A DNA stretch of 45,057 nt from Verrucomicrobiota bacterium (GTDB lineage Bacteria; Verrucomicrobiota; Verrucomicrobiia; Chthoniobacterales; JAFAMB01), in contig JAFBAP010000154.1 of assembly GCA_019247695.1 (NCBI GenBank), forward strand, positions 1-45,057. The letters are read 5' to 3'. A program made the translations under genes and the position numbers. This document shows, one piece after another, positions 1 to 8,092 of the stretch. Numbering within the stretch: position 1 is the first letter of the stretch; each line of letters begins with the position of its first letter. The notes beneath the pieces were generated by a model. It made no database searches. It had not been told where the DNA came from and saw nothing but the letters and a program-made list of their open reading frames with translations.

Positions 1-504
1 ACGACAGAGTTCACACGGCGAACACGGCGAGCCACGGCGACCACGGCGGGAAGAGGGGGAAAGAGTTCGGCGTTCGGGGCTCGGAGTTCGGAGGCGTCGT
101 AGAACCGGGTCCGATCTTCCCCGAAGGTCGCGCTCACCCGGCGGAAAGACAGAATCATCCGCAGAACACGCAGAAGAACGCAGAAAAGAGAAAACATCCA
201 CAGATTACACAGATTGACACAGATTAAGGGGATCTGGCGACAACTCAAAGGTTGACACTCGCACCCGCTCCCCATGCTGCCGCTCCGAACTCCGAACTCC
301 GAACTCCGAACTCCGAACTCCGAACTCCGAACTCCGAACTCCGAACTCCGAACCCTTTCCTCTTCCCGCCGTGTTCGCCGTGTGAACTCTTACGTGGTGG
401 CCGCCGTGTCCGCCGTGTGAACTCTGTCGTCGTGCCCGCTTTCTCCCGCTGCGGCCGCCGTGCGACCGAAAGCCTTGCAAGCCGTGGGATTAAGTCGATA
501 ATCG
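1..504. repeat. Mosaic intergenic repeat region upstream of the E1 alpha gene
   Basis: I see no credible gene here. The stretch is built from short repeat modules. Bases 7-49 are a 9-10 bp periodic tract (CACGGCGAA-like) identical over 43 bp to 18927-18969. Bases 63-90 are four in-phase heptamers (GAGTTCG type). Bases 139-186 and 195-227 are modules that recur at 18964-19012 and 18852-18886. Bases 284-353 are ten perfect TCCGAAC heptamers. About 357-475 is the inverted counterpart of the 9-bp tract. Predicted ORFs here translate only repeats. The promoter of the dehydrogenase operon must lie in or next to this mosaic, but no clear promoter is visible. Confidence 0.85.
284..353. repeat. Tandem heptamer array (TCCGAAC)x10
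   Basis: Ten uninterrupted copies of the 7-bp unit TCCGAAC span 70 bp. On the other strand the unit reads GAGTTCG. That matches the register of heptamer tracts elsewhere in the window (63-90, 11689-11716, 11849-11866, 29409-29513, 33851-33913). There are no spacers between units, so it is not a CRISPR array. Exact repetition suggests recent slippage expansion. Confidence 0.95.
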
Positions 505-510
505 GTGCTT

Positions 511-1548
511 ATGTTGCATACCCTCAAGGAGCCGACGAGGGAAGTTGTTACTCCTGCATTTAAAGAGCAGTACATTAAGGCTTTCAACTGGATGATCCTG
601 GCGCGAACCGTGGAGGAAAAGCTGGCCAATCTATGGCGCGCGGGCAAGGTTGCCGGCGGGGTGTATACCGGCAAGGGCCAGGAGGCGGTCAGCGTCGCGA
701 TCGGCATGGCACTGAAGCCGGGCGACTTGTTTGGGCCGGCCATACGTGACCAGGCCGGGCGGCTGGCCTTTGGAGAGCCTTTGCTTGATGCGGTTCGCAC
801 TTACCTCGGGTCACGGCTGGGGCCGATGCGCGGCCGGGACGGAAACGTTCACCGGGGCAGGCTGCGCGAGGGTACCTTCGCCATGATCAGCCACCTCGGC
901 TCACTCGTATCGGTGGTGGCCGGGGCTTTGCTGGCGCGGCGCATGCGGGGCGAACAGAACGTGGTCGGGGCGACTTCGCTCGGCGACGGGGCGACTTCGA
1001 CCGGTGCATTCCACGAAGGCCTGAATCTTGCCGCGGTTGAAAAGCTGCCCCTGGTTGTGGTGGTGACGAACAATCAGTACGCGTACTCTACTCCCAACGG
1101 CCGTCAGTTTGCCTGTCATGATTTGGTCGATCGTGCGATCGGGTACGGCGTCGAGGGTTACGCCATGGATGGGACCGACGTTAAGGAATGCCTGGAGATG
1201 GTTCACCACGCGGTCGGCCGGGCCCGCGAGGGCAACGGGCCGCAGTTGATCGTGGCGAATTGCCTCCGTTTGTCCGGGCACGCGGAGCACGACGACGCCA
1301 GCTACGTTGACCCGCACCTGTTTGCCAGCCCGCTTGGCCGGGACTGTATCGACGTGGCCAGAGACTATTTGCTCGAGCAGGGTTGGGCCGACGCCGAAAC
1401 CGTTCGCCAATGGCGTGAACACGCCAAGGCTCAGGTCGAAGAGGTGGCTCTGAAAGCCCAGCGCGAATCCGGCCCCGATCCGGCCGACGAGGATTGGTGC
1501 GCCTACGCGACGAGGGGCTTTGCGAGATTGGAAGCGTCTGTTTCGTGA
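511..1548 (+). CDS. 2-oxoacid dehydrogenase E1 component, alpha subunit
   Basis: This is the thiamine-diphosphate subunit of a pyruvate, branched-chain 2-oxoacid or acetoin dehydrogenase complex. It decarboxylates the substrate together with the beta subunit encoded next. The ThDP/Mg signature is visible as GDGATSTGAFHEG at residues 158-170 followed by NN at 187-188, and the N-terminal GQEAVSV stretch is typical of the family. With 345 residues it has normal length. ATG 511 was chosen; an in-frame GTG at 505 adds two residues, and neither has a clear Shine-Dalgarno sequence. The stop is one base before the ATG of the beta subunit, so the genes are probably translationally coupled. Substrate cannot be assigned from sequence alone; the GHAEHDDASY segment resembles branched-chain or acetoin-type alpha subunits. 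Confidence 0.93.
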   Translation: MLHTLKEPTREVVTPAFKEQYIKAFNWMILARTVEEKLANLWRAGKVAGGVYTGKGQEAVSVAIGMALKPGDLFGPAIRDQAGRLAFGEPLLDAVRTYLGSRLGPMRGRDGNVHRGRLREGTFAMISHLGSLVSVVAGALLARRMRGEQNVVGATSLGDGATSTGAFHEGLNLAAVEKLPLVVVVTNNQYAYSTPNGRQFACHDLVDRAIGYGVEGYAMDGTDVKECLEMVHHAVGRAREGNGPQLIVANCLRLSGHAEHDDASYVDPHLFASPLGRDCIDVARDYLLEQGWADAETVRQWREHAKAQVEEVALKAQRESGPDPADEDWCAYATRGFARLEASVS

Positions 1549-1549
1549 A

Positions 1550-2515
1550 ATGAGCGTCACGTACCTGGAAGCGATTCGTGAGGCGCAGGCGGCTGCGTTG
1601 CGGAACGATCCTCGCGTTTATATCTACGGTCAGGATATCGGGCACCACGGCGGGGCCTTTAAGGCAACCAAAGACCTGGCCCGGCTCTTCCCGGGAAGGG
1701 TGCTCGATTCGCCGATCAGCGAAGATGCGATGGTAGGAAGTGCCGTCGGCGCCGCGATCGAGGGTATGCGCCCGGTCATCGAGATGCAGTTCGCAGATTT
1801 TTCTTCCGTCGGGTTCAACCAGATCGTAAATCAAGCCGCCACGCTCTATTGGCGAACGGGGGTTCCCTGCCCGATTACGATCCGGCTTCCGTCCGGAGGC
1901 AACCCCGGCAGCGGGCCATTTCACAGCCAGACGCTGGAGGCCATCTATTCACATTTTCCCGGGCTGGTGGTGATGACGCCCGCGACGGTCGAGGACGCTT
2001 ATTCAATGCTCCTCGAAGCGATCCGATTGGATGATCCGGTCATTTATTGCGAGCATAAGTTCCTGTATAACCGTCTGAAAGCGGATTCTCTCCCCGAGGA
2101 CAGCCTGCCGACGGGCCAGGCGCGCATTGCCCGGAGCGGGCGCGATGTGACGGTGGTGGCGTACAGCGCCATGGTGCACGAAGCGCTGGCTGCAGCGAAC
2201 AAACTGGTTCAGGAGAACATCGAGGCCGAGGTCATCGATTTGCGTGCCGTGAAGCCCTTGGACGCCGATACGGTCCTGGCTTCCCTGGCAACCACCGGCC
2301 GCTTGCTCTGCGTGGCGGAAGCGTGGCCCTGGGGCGGGGTTAACGCGGAAGTCATCGCCCGCGTGGTGGCCGAAGGTTTCGAGTTCCTGGATGCACCGCC
2401 CATGCGGATCAACAGCCTCGATACACCCGTGCCGTATAACCCGAAACTTTGGGCGGCCCACAAACCCTCGGCTGAGCTGATCGCCCAAAAGATCCGGGAA
2501 CTGCTCGCCTGGTAA
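1550..2515 (+). CDS. 2-oxoacid dehydrogenase E1 component, beta subunit
   Basis: This is the partner of the upstream alpha subunit in the E1 heterotetramer. The 321-residue protein begins MSVTYLEAIREAQ and shows the pyrimidine-binding transketolase-like half (VYIYGQDIG, then DSPISEDAMVGSAVGAAI). The C-terminal transketolase domain follows (VTVVAYSAMVHEAL, EVIDLRAVKPLD). The segment CEHKFLYNR is characteristic of beta subunits. ATG 1550 is preferred over a TTG at 1520 because family members begin at this point and the longer form would overlap the alpha gene. The E2 gene starts 13 bases after its stop. I infer a three-gene E1a-E1b-E2 operon. Confidence 0.93.
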   Translation: MSVTYLEAIREAQAAALRNDPRVYIYGQDIGHHGGAFKATKDLARLFPGRVLDSPISEDAMVGSAVGAAIEGMRPVIEMQFADFSSVGFNQIVNQAATLYWRTGVPCPITIRLPSGGNPGSGPFHSQTLEAIYSHFPGLVVMTPATVEDAYSMLLEAIRLDDPVIYCEHKFLYNRLKADSLPEDSLPTGQARIARSGRDVTVVAYSAMVHEALAAANKLVQENIEAEVIDLRAVKPLDADTVLASLATTGRLLCVAEAWPWGGVNAEVIARVVAEGFEFLDAPPMRINSLDTPVPYNPKLWAAHKPSAELIAQKIRELLAW

Positions 2516-2528
2516 TCATTTTCCTCCT

Positions 2529-3707
2529 ATGTCGCAAGTCCCCATCGTCATGCCTCAGCTCGGCGAATCGATCGCCGAAGCCACGATCATCCGGATTCAC
2601 GTGTCTGCAGGCGAACCGGTCGAAGCCGAACAGGAAATCATGGAGGTGGAGACCAACAAAGCGGTGATGGCGATCACGGCGCCGTGCACCGGCACCATTG
2701 CGGAGATTGAAGCGGACGCCGGAGAGACGTACGCGGTCGGGACGGTGCTCGGGCACATCACCAGCGATTCTCCTCTGGAGGAGGTTTTCGAAACGCCTCT
2801 GGCCCCGAGCACGGCTCAGTTGTTCCGCATGGAACCGCCGACAAGCGCCCAGGCAGCGGCTGGAGCGGCCGTCAAACCTGTCCCAGCCTTACCGAAAAGC
2901 GGCAGCTTCGTTGCCCCACGGGTACGCGCGCGCCTGGACGAGGGGGCGTTGCACGCGTCGGAACTCGACGTGGTTGCCGGCACGGGACGCGCCGGGCGAG
3001 TCACCATCCGGGATTTTGAAAAGTACCTGGAGAGTTTTGACGGCCTTCCGAGCCGGAAGTGTTCGTCGCTTCGTCTCGGGGTCGCCGATTCCATGCGCCG
3101 AAGCTGGTCCCGCCCCCTGGCCACGGTCGGCACGCCTCTGAATCTGGAACCAATCCTTGCGCACCGGCGGCAAGGCGGCGCGAGTGCTGCCGGGGTCGCA
3201 CTTTACCTGGTCCGGGCGCTCGGGATGGCCCTCGGTGAAAACCCCGGGTTTGCAGGCCGCATTTTAGCTGATCGCCTGGTGCTTCCCGAGTCCATCGACA
3301 TCGGCGTGGCCGTGGAGGTGGAGGATGGCGTCATGGTGCCGGTCCTCCGCAAAGTGGACGCGACGGGTCTGGGACAGCTCGCCGAAAGCTACCGCGACCT
3401 GCTCAGCGCCGCCAAGGTCCGGCGGCTTCCTCCCGAAGCGCAAGGGCCCGCGGTGGCGTCAGTCACCAATTTCGGACCGCTTGGGATCACCTGGGGAACC
3501 CCGATTCCACTACCGTATGAAACACTCATCATCGGCCTCGGACGCGGGGAAATCCGTCCGTTCTGGGATCAGACGAAGCAGGCCTTCATCCCCCGACGGG
3601 AGGCAGAACTCACGGTCACGTTCGATCATCGCGTACTGGATGGCGGAGCGGCCGGTCGTCTCGTGGGACGACTCCTTGGATTGTTGGGCAAACCCGAACA
3701 GCTTTGA
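2529..3707 (+). CDS. Dihydrolipoamide acyltransferase (E2) of a 2-oxoacid dehydrogenase complex
   Basis: This is the core enzyme that transfers the acyl group from its lipoyl arm to CoA. Domain order is clear. A single lipoyl domain covers about residues 1-80, with the lipoylation lysine at K44 in ETNKAVM. A linker follows, then a peripheral-subunit-binding domain at about 122-160 (APRVRARLDEG to VTIRDFEKYL). The catalytic domain runs from about 175 to the end. The active-site motif DHRVLDGG places the catalytic histidine at H367. At 392 residues it is somewhat short because it has one lipoyl domain. No E3 gene follows; the only E3 in the window is at 35033. Confidence 0.93.
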   Translation: MSQVPIVMPQLGESIAEATIIRIHVSAGEPVEAEQEIMEVETNKAVMAITAPCTGTIAEIEADAGETYAVGTVLGHITSDSPLEEVFETPLAPSTAQLFRMEPPTSAQAAAGAAVKPVPALPKSGSFVAPRVRARLDEGALHASELDVVAGTGRAGRVTIRDFEKYLESFDGLPSRKCSSLRLGVADSMRRSWSRPLATVGTPLNLEPILAHRRQGGASAAGVALYLVRALGMALGENPGFAGRILADRLVLPESIDIGVAVEVEDGVMVPVLRKVDATGLGQLAESYRDLLSAAKVRRLPPEAQGPAVASVTNFGPLGITWGTPIPLPYETLIIGLGRGEIRPFWDQTKQAFIPRREAELTVTFDHRVLDGGAAGRLVGRLLGLLGKPEQL

Positions 3708-3805
3708 ACCGATCTTTAACCGTTTCCGCACCGCGCTAAGATCAGCCGGGTAGAGGCCGCTCCACCCGGAATGGCAACGCGAGGCTCAAACCGACATGGA
3801 CTGGT

Positions 3806-4111
3806 ATGCCGATCCTGGTGCTCGTAACCGTTTCTGCCTACACCGATCGGGCTAAAAAGCTGGTGCGTTCAGCTGCCCTCCTGTTTGAAATACCTCCGGA
3901 CGAGTCTGCCGATTCCCCCCACGCCACGGCCAAAGCGGCTCAATTGGCCGTTCGAAGCGCCACCGATCGACTGAATGAGATGTGGAACCTGGAACAAACG
4001 GCAACCGGACTCATCATCAGACACCTGATCGTCCCGTCCAAGCCGCCCTGGGCACAATTTCGCCCCGCAGACTGGCATTTACCCGGCGGGGTCGAAGTCT
4101 GGGTCAAGTGA
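3806..4111 (+). CDS. Small hypothetical protein
   Basis: This is an open frame of 101 codons with no family I recognise. The predicted product starts with a short hydrophobic stretch (PILVLVTVSAY), then an alanine-rich region that could be helical, and ends in a tryptophan-containing tail. No convincing Shine-Dalgarno sequence precedes the ATG. It follows the E2 gene by 98 bases on the same strand, and its stop codon lies three bases before the inverted-repeat element at 4115. It may be a real small protein or chance coding in high-GC DNA. Confidence 0.35.
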   Translation: MPILVLVTVSAYTDRAKKLVRSAALLFEIPPDESADSPHATAKAAQLAVRSATDRLNEMWNLEQTATGLIIRHLIVPSKPPWAQFRPADWHLPGGVEVWVK

Positions 4112-4114
4112 GGA

Positions 4115-4385
4115 ATGCCACAAATGCCACAAGCGGAAAAATACCCCAATTCAGCGGATACCCTGATTTGCAGCTTTCTCTGCCTTTTCAGCTGGCGGCG
4201 CTGGGTCCCTGCCATGAATCACGGAAACAGAAGAATGCCCCGACTTAGTTCCTCATCCGTGCGGCCTCAGGAACTAACGTTGCACTCGGGTTCTCCTCAC
4301 TTACGGCATTTCACTCGACATCCGGCACCCGGCCCTCGCCGCTTCTGCATTTGAGGGGTTTTTCCGATTGTGGCATTTGTGGCAT
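4115..4385. repeat. MITE-like element with 27-bp terminal inverted repeats
   Basis: Bases 4115-4141 and 4359-4385 are inverted copies of each other with one mismatch in 27 positions. Each end contains two copies of the 9-bp unit TGGCATTTG (or its complement). The interior has no transposase frame. Near its right end, about 4305-4337, it carries degenerate matches to the core end and C-rich heptamers of the elements at 29409-29726 and 33833-34166 (GGCATTT, ACTCGAC, GGCACCCGG). I read it as a diverged member of the same dispersed family. It sits directly between the stop codon at 4111 and a tRNA-Glu gene. Confidence 0.75.
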
Positions 4386-4395
4386 TTCCGTGAAG

Positions 4396-4468
<73 letters not shown>

Positions 4469-4633
4469 ATTCTTAATGAACACCTTAAACACCTTGAACA
4501 ACCCGTGGTGACCTTGCCGTTGTCTCCCCTGTATTTAGGCGAGACCGGCAAAACTGCAAAGACATTCGGTATCGGTTGCCGATCATGATAACTTCGGGTG
4601 ACTCCGCCGCTCAGGTGCGGTAACGTCAGCCGC

Positions 4634-5065
4634 ATGGAAATCGACTGGAACACCGTTTCGGCGGTCGCCACCGTGGTCGCGGCGATTGGTTCGTTTGTGG
4701 CTGCAAGCATCGCCGTTTTCACCGCGTCATCTGCGAGGAGACAAGCGGAGAGCACGCAAAAGCTGATAATGGAACAGAGCAGGGTTTTGTTAGAAGCCGC
4801 CAAGGCGAATGCCCTCGCTACCCGATTGCGCTACTATGAGGAGCAACGCAGCCGGGCGATGCGGACGGTCCAGGGCTCGAGTTTGAAGCAGTTGACGGAT
4901 GAACAGGAACATCTCGTGTACCAGCTCGATGAGGTTCTCAACCAGCTGGGGGTAGGGATAAACCGCGAGTCAGCCCATTCACCCCATAATGAACTGGCGA
5001 AACGGGTTCGCGCCGACCGGCAACCGGCTGACGCTGAGGCAGCAGCTTCCGGGACCCGCGAGTAG
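4634..5065 (+). CDS. Small membrane-anchored hypothetical protein
   Basis: This is a 143-residue protein of unknown function. A single hydrophobic segment at about residues 8-32 (VSAVATVVAAIGSFVAASIAV) would anchor it in the inner membrane. A likely coiled coil follows (about 36-100), rich in Ala, Gln, Glu and Arg. The N-terminal layout resembles many uncharacterised one-helix membrane proteins. ATG 4634 was chosen because the residues before it in the longer frame (from 4598) are not membrane-like and the membrane segment then starts close to the N-terminus. The last 40 residues are low-complexity. It is convergent with the secreted protein gene ending at 5164. Confidence 0.5.
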   Translation: MEIDWNTVSAVATVVAAIGSFVAASIAVFTASSARRQAESTQKLIMEQSRVLLEAAKANALATRLRYYEEQRSRAMRTVQGSSLKQLTDEQEHLVYQLDEVLNQLGVGINRESAHSPHNELAKRVRADRQPADAEAAASGTRE

Positions 5066-5163
5066 CGGCCGGCCGGCCTCTCGGGCGGGACGCAAGGGGC
5101 TTGCATTGGCCGGTACCGGCGGCTCTGAGCGCAGCGGCGTGCAACGAAGGCGCGCAGCGGCGG

Positions 5164-5799
5164 TCATTGTGACGCGCGTGCGTTCTTCGCGTTGGCCTTG
5201 CGCTTGTCGAGTTCGCGCAGCGGAATCGTGCGACGGATATTCGCCTGAGTCATAAGGCCTACCTGTCCCCACTCGAAGCCGTTGATCATTCCGGCCAGGC
5301 GCGGCTCCAGTCTTCGCATGCGCGCCCCGAGGTAATGGTAATAGAGCCTGAGGTATTGCCGCCTGTCTTCAAAGGTGGCGGCGCGACCCGCGTAGTACTG
5401 GAGTGAGATCGCGTAAGGATCCCGCTCGGCCAGGGTACGAATTTCCCGGAAGCGAATTGCATCCTTAATCTTTTGCCCGGCGCTCGACTCGGTGGTCGGG
5501 GGAATGGTGCCTTGCGGTACAGGCCCGCCGGGCAGCAAATCGAACGGGTTCGGTGCCGGCGTGCGGCGCGGCTGGGGCAGGGCGTTGGTTTCGGGCAGCA
5601 AGTCCGGGGCAGTGCTCTCCGGAGGGGTAGGCAGGGGCGTCATCAACGGCTCCGGGAGAGCGGGCGCTTCGGCCGCGGGAGTGGTGGTGCCGGTCGCCTC
5701 CGGCACCGGCGTTGGCTCCTGCGCATGGCTGACGCCGAGGACGCCTGAGAGAGCGACACCAAACAGACTTCCGAGCCAAAACCTAGCCGCCTTTGCCAT
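5164..5799 (-). CDS. Secreted proline-rich hypothetical protein
   Basis: This is a 211-residue exported protein of unknown function. Residues 1-26 form a clear signal peptide (MAKAARFWLGSLFGVALSG, cleavage probably after SHA). Residues 28-105 are a Pro/Thr/Ala/Glu-rich linker with many PEP, PTP and PLP triplets. The rest, about 106-211, is a charged, probably helical domain (KIKDAIRFREIRTLAERD, RQYLRLYYHYLGARMRRLE). The layout suggests a periplasmic or cell-wall-spanning protein. I recognise no named domain. The start is fixed by the signal peptide. It stands alone, convergent with the gene ending at 5065. Confidence 0.7.
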   Translation of the reverse strand: MAKAARFWLGSLFGVALSGVLGVSHAQEPTPVPEATGTTTPAAEAPALPEPLMTPLPTPPESTAPDLLPETNALPQPRRTPAPNPFDLLPGGPVPQGTIPPTTESSAGQKIKDAIRFREIRTLAERDPYAISLQYYAGRAATFEDRRQYLRLYYHYLGARMRRLEPRLAGMINGFEWGQVGLMTQANIRRTIPLRELDKRKANAKNARASQ

Positions 5800-6371
5800 C
5801 AGTCGGGCAGCTTAGCGAAGCCGCGGCCGAAAGAAAGCATGGACCGAAAAATTTGACGCTAAATCGTCCGGGACCATCGACGAGAGCGCTCGCGCCCTAT
5901 GCGGTTCGGAGGGCGTAAGGGGTTGTTCTTTGCCTTACCCTCCACTTCCTGCCCGCGGCACCCCTGCCTTTATTTTCCCCTACCCCCGCCAACGTGCAGC
6001 ATCTTGGGTAGGTGGGTAGGTGTTAGGTCCCGCAGGATTAACCGTTCGTAGTTGGCAACCCCCTGAATTGGACGTGAAACAAACAGTTAGGATTTTCAGC
6101 GCCTTCTACCTTGATACCCTTCTCAGGAGAGGCAAGCGTACAAAGCCGAGCCCCTGAATGCGCCGGGCGTCGTGCCCTCAGCAGGAGTCGGACCCGCGCT
6201 GCCGTCAGAGCTCATCTTCGCCGTAGGATTATATTACCGCACGGCGCCGCCCGAGGGTGCCGCGGTCCTCGGGGCGGGGCCGATGCCGGCGGTTCAAATG
6301 TGGCCGGCCAAATTTTATTGCTTGGGCCTTTTGCGGGCTTTGGTTAATCTCTCAGTCCCCCTTGTAAACCG
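5800..6371. other. 572-bp intergenic stretch without a gene
   Basis: No convincing coding frame on either strand. The only structure I can point to is an imperfect hairpin at 5909-5942 (GAGGG-CG-TAAGG against CCTTACCCTC, two-base bulge, 12-nt loop). It lies about 110 bases upstream of the secreted protein gene on the minus strand. A short G-rich direct repeat (GGGTAGGT units near 6006-6021) is also present. The 5' regions of two divergent genes must lie here. Confidence 0.6.
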
Positions 6372-6755
6372 ATGACCCCTTTTACCGTGCCCGAACGGAT
6401 CCAGCTCAAACGCATCAAGGGCTGGCGCCTGCCCCCCAATTGCGTTGTGGTCAGCCGGCCAAGCCCTTTCGGCAACCCTTTCACCCTTGAAGACGTCATC
6501 CTGGAGCGCGGGGGCGAGCTCAACCCCCGGGTGGCGCGGGCCGAGGCGGTCCGGCGCCTCAAGGTTTGGCTTGGGCTGGAATCAGACCCCAGCGGGCGGT
6601 TCGCCGGCCTCTATCCTGACCGTCGAGCCGCGGTGCTGCGACGCTTGCCGGAACTTCGGGGCAGGCGTTTGGCCTGTTGGTGCCCGCTCGTCTACCCGGA
6701 TGGCTCCCGTTGCCCGTGCCACGCGGACGTTCTACTCGAGCTCGCCAACCGGTAA
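6372..6755 (+). CDS. DUF4326 domain-containing protein
   Basis: This is a 127-residue protein matching, from memory, the DUF4326 family of unknown function. Supporting features are the N-terminal VSRPSPFGNPF motif (residues about 27-37) and the C-terminal block RRLACWCPLVYPDG...CPCHADVLLELAN. In the latter the clustered Cys and His residues (CWC, CPCH) look like a metal-binding or catalytic site. Members occur scattered in bacteria and phages, and I do not assign a reaction. No strong ribosome-binding site precedes the ATG. It is isolated between an intergenic gap and a hairpin at 6797. Confidence 0.8.
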   Translation: MTPFTVPERIQLKRIKGWRLPPNCVVVSRPSPFGNPFTLEDVILERGGELNPRVARAEAVRRLKVWLGLESDPSGRFAGLYPDRRAAVLRRLPELRGRRLACWCPLVYPDGSRCPCHADVLLELANR

Positions 6756-6796
6756 CAGCCCTCAGGCGTGATCCCAGGACCATTCACGCCGGTGTG

Positions 6797-6817
6797 CACC
6801 CCGGTTGAGCCGGGGTG
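6797..6817. terminator. Perfect 8-bp hairpin between convergent genes
   Basis: CACCCCGG and CCGGGGTG pair perfectly around a TTGAG loop. The hairpin lies 41 bases after the DUF4326 stop and 72 bases beyond the tRNA-Pro(GGG) 3' end. No run of T follows on either strand, so intrinsic termination is only a possibility. Confidence 0.35.
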
Positions 6818-6888
6818 GGTGTTTGCCCCGGAAGGGCACCTGACCTTAGCGCGGCACTACCCTCGCAACTTCCTCAACCTCAGGGAAA

Positions 6889-6962
6889 TCGGGCCGGCGG
6901 GATTTGAACCCACGACCTCTTGAACCCCATTCAAGCGCACTACCAAGCTGTGCTACGGCCCG
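6889..6962 (-). tRNA. tRNA-Pro (anticodon GGG)
   Basis: The minus strand folds into a 74-nt cloverleaf. Acceptor CGGGCCG pairs with CGGCCCG. The anticodon arm is CTTGA-ATGGGGT-TCAAG, giving anticodon GGG, and the T arm is GTGGG-TTCAAAT-CCCGC. It reads CCC and CCU. The loop has the A32-U38 combination known for this isoacceptor. It has G36-G37, the recognition pair of TrmD, whose gene lies at 8820. CCA is not encoded (discriminator A followed by TTT). Confidence 0.95.
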
Positions 6963-7015
6963 GAGGAAATGAGGCGGAAAAGGTGGGCTGAAGGTAAGGT
7001 TTTTGCAAGCGCAAA

Positions 7016-7978
7016 CTAATCCCGCGCCTCGAGCAAGCGGCGGGCGCAACCTTCATCGGTAACCAGCCCATTGATCCAGCCCCCGCGCACGGCCCCTGAA
7101 ACGGCGCGGACCTTGCGAATCCCCGCGGCGAAGGCAATGACCGGCCGGCTGGGCGGAGACCGCAGGGGAACGCTGGTCACCCTCGCATGCGTGCCGGCCT
7201 TGACGATCTGGCCCTGGAGATTAAAAGCCCAGCCCATGATTTCACCAACGGCGCCGGCCTGCTGGAGTTCGATCACCTCCTCCTTGGTGACGAATCCATC
7301 CCTTTGGACCGGGCATCCCGGGCCGATCTCCCCGACCCCGACGAAGGCGACGTCCGCCTGAGCGGAAAGGTTCTCGACGACGCGATAGAGCCGATGATGG
7401 CACCATTGTTTCCTCTCCTCCGGCGAATCGGCGAACATAGGGGCCGGCAGCAGAAAATATTTGCTTCCGGTCTTTTCGGCCGCGCGGAGGGTGACATCGT
7501 ACCGGTTGCTCGAACCGTCCTTGGCGAACGCACCCACAAGCGAGACAAGACGATGCTGAGGCCGCGGGATCTCGGAAAGCTCCTCAACCACGGCCTTGAG
7601 CGTACGTCCCGTGCTCAGGGCGATAACCTTCGGTTCTCTCGCCGAGAAGTACGTTTCCATGACCTGGGATCCCGTTACGGCGAGTTTGCGTAACAGGTGC
7701 TCCGTGCCGTCACCGTTCGTGGGTACGATTTCACAGAGGCTCAGGTTGAATCGACGGCAGAGCTGATCCGCCAGTTCGACGCAATCCGCAATGCGGTGGT
7801 GCACCCGCACTTTGACGATTCCTTTTGCCAGCGCCATGGCGACCAGCCGCTGCGCTGCCGGACGAGATATCTTGAGCTTGCGGGCGATCGTCTCCTGCGT
7901 ATTTCCGGCAACGTAGTAGAGCCACGCGGCGCGGGCCGCGAGATCAATCTTTTCGTCCTGTCTTGAAGACGCCGACAT
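7016..7978 (-). CDS. SorC/DeoR-family transcriptional regulator with sugar-binding domain
   Basis: This is a 320-residue DNA-binding regulator. The N-terminal helix-turn-helix is at about residues 12-58 (AARAAWLYYVAGNTQETIAR, then ISRPAAQRLVAMALAKGIV). The SorC-type effector domain follows: ALSTGRTLKAVVEEL is the phosphosugar-binding region, and FVGVGEIG and VTDEGCARRLLEA are typical near the end. Such proteins respond to a phosphorylated sugar and control a neighbouring catabolic operon. No sugar transport or catabolism genes are visible nearby, so the target is unknown. The gene ends 53 bases before the 5' end of tRNA-Pro(GGG) on the same strand. Confidence 0.88.
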   Translation of the reverse strand: MSASSRQDEKIDLAARAAWLYYVAGNTQETIARKLKISRPAAQRLVAMALAKGIVKVRVHHRIADCVELADQLCRRFNLSLCEIVPTNGDGTEHLLRKLAVTGSQVMETYFSAREPKVIALSTGRTLKAVVEELSEIPRPQHRLVSLVGAFAKDGSSNRYDVTLRAAEKTGSKYFLLPAPMFADSPEERKQWCHHRLYRVVENLSAQADVAFVGVGEIGPGCPVQRDGFVTKEEVIELQQAGAVGEIMGWAFNLQGQIVKAGTHARVTSVPLRSPPSRPVIAFAAGIRKVRAVSGAVRGGWINGLVTDEGCARRLLEARD

Positions 7979-8092
7979 GCAGTTCTGGGTTTATTAAGGC
8001 GGAAAAACGGCCGCAGGCGCAAGCCATCTCGTATCCAACCGCTTCGGCCAGGCAGGAATCACCGCGCCAGCCGTCGTTCCCGGGGTTTTCAT

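Noticed and set aside
204-235. TTGACA-like sequence within the CCACAGATTACAC module as an outward promoter
   Set aside because: No acceptable -10 hexamer at 16-18 bases is present in either copy (about 212 and 18871).
284-353. Possible CRISPR array
   Set aside because: Units are 7 bp and directly adjacent with no spacers, and no cas genes occur in the window.
6111-6375. Overlapping small frames before the DUF4326 gene
   Set aside because: Several frames overlap with no distinguishing codon pattern or initiation signal; treated as intergenic.
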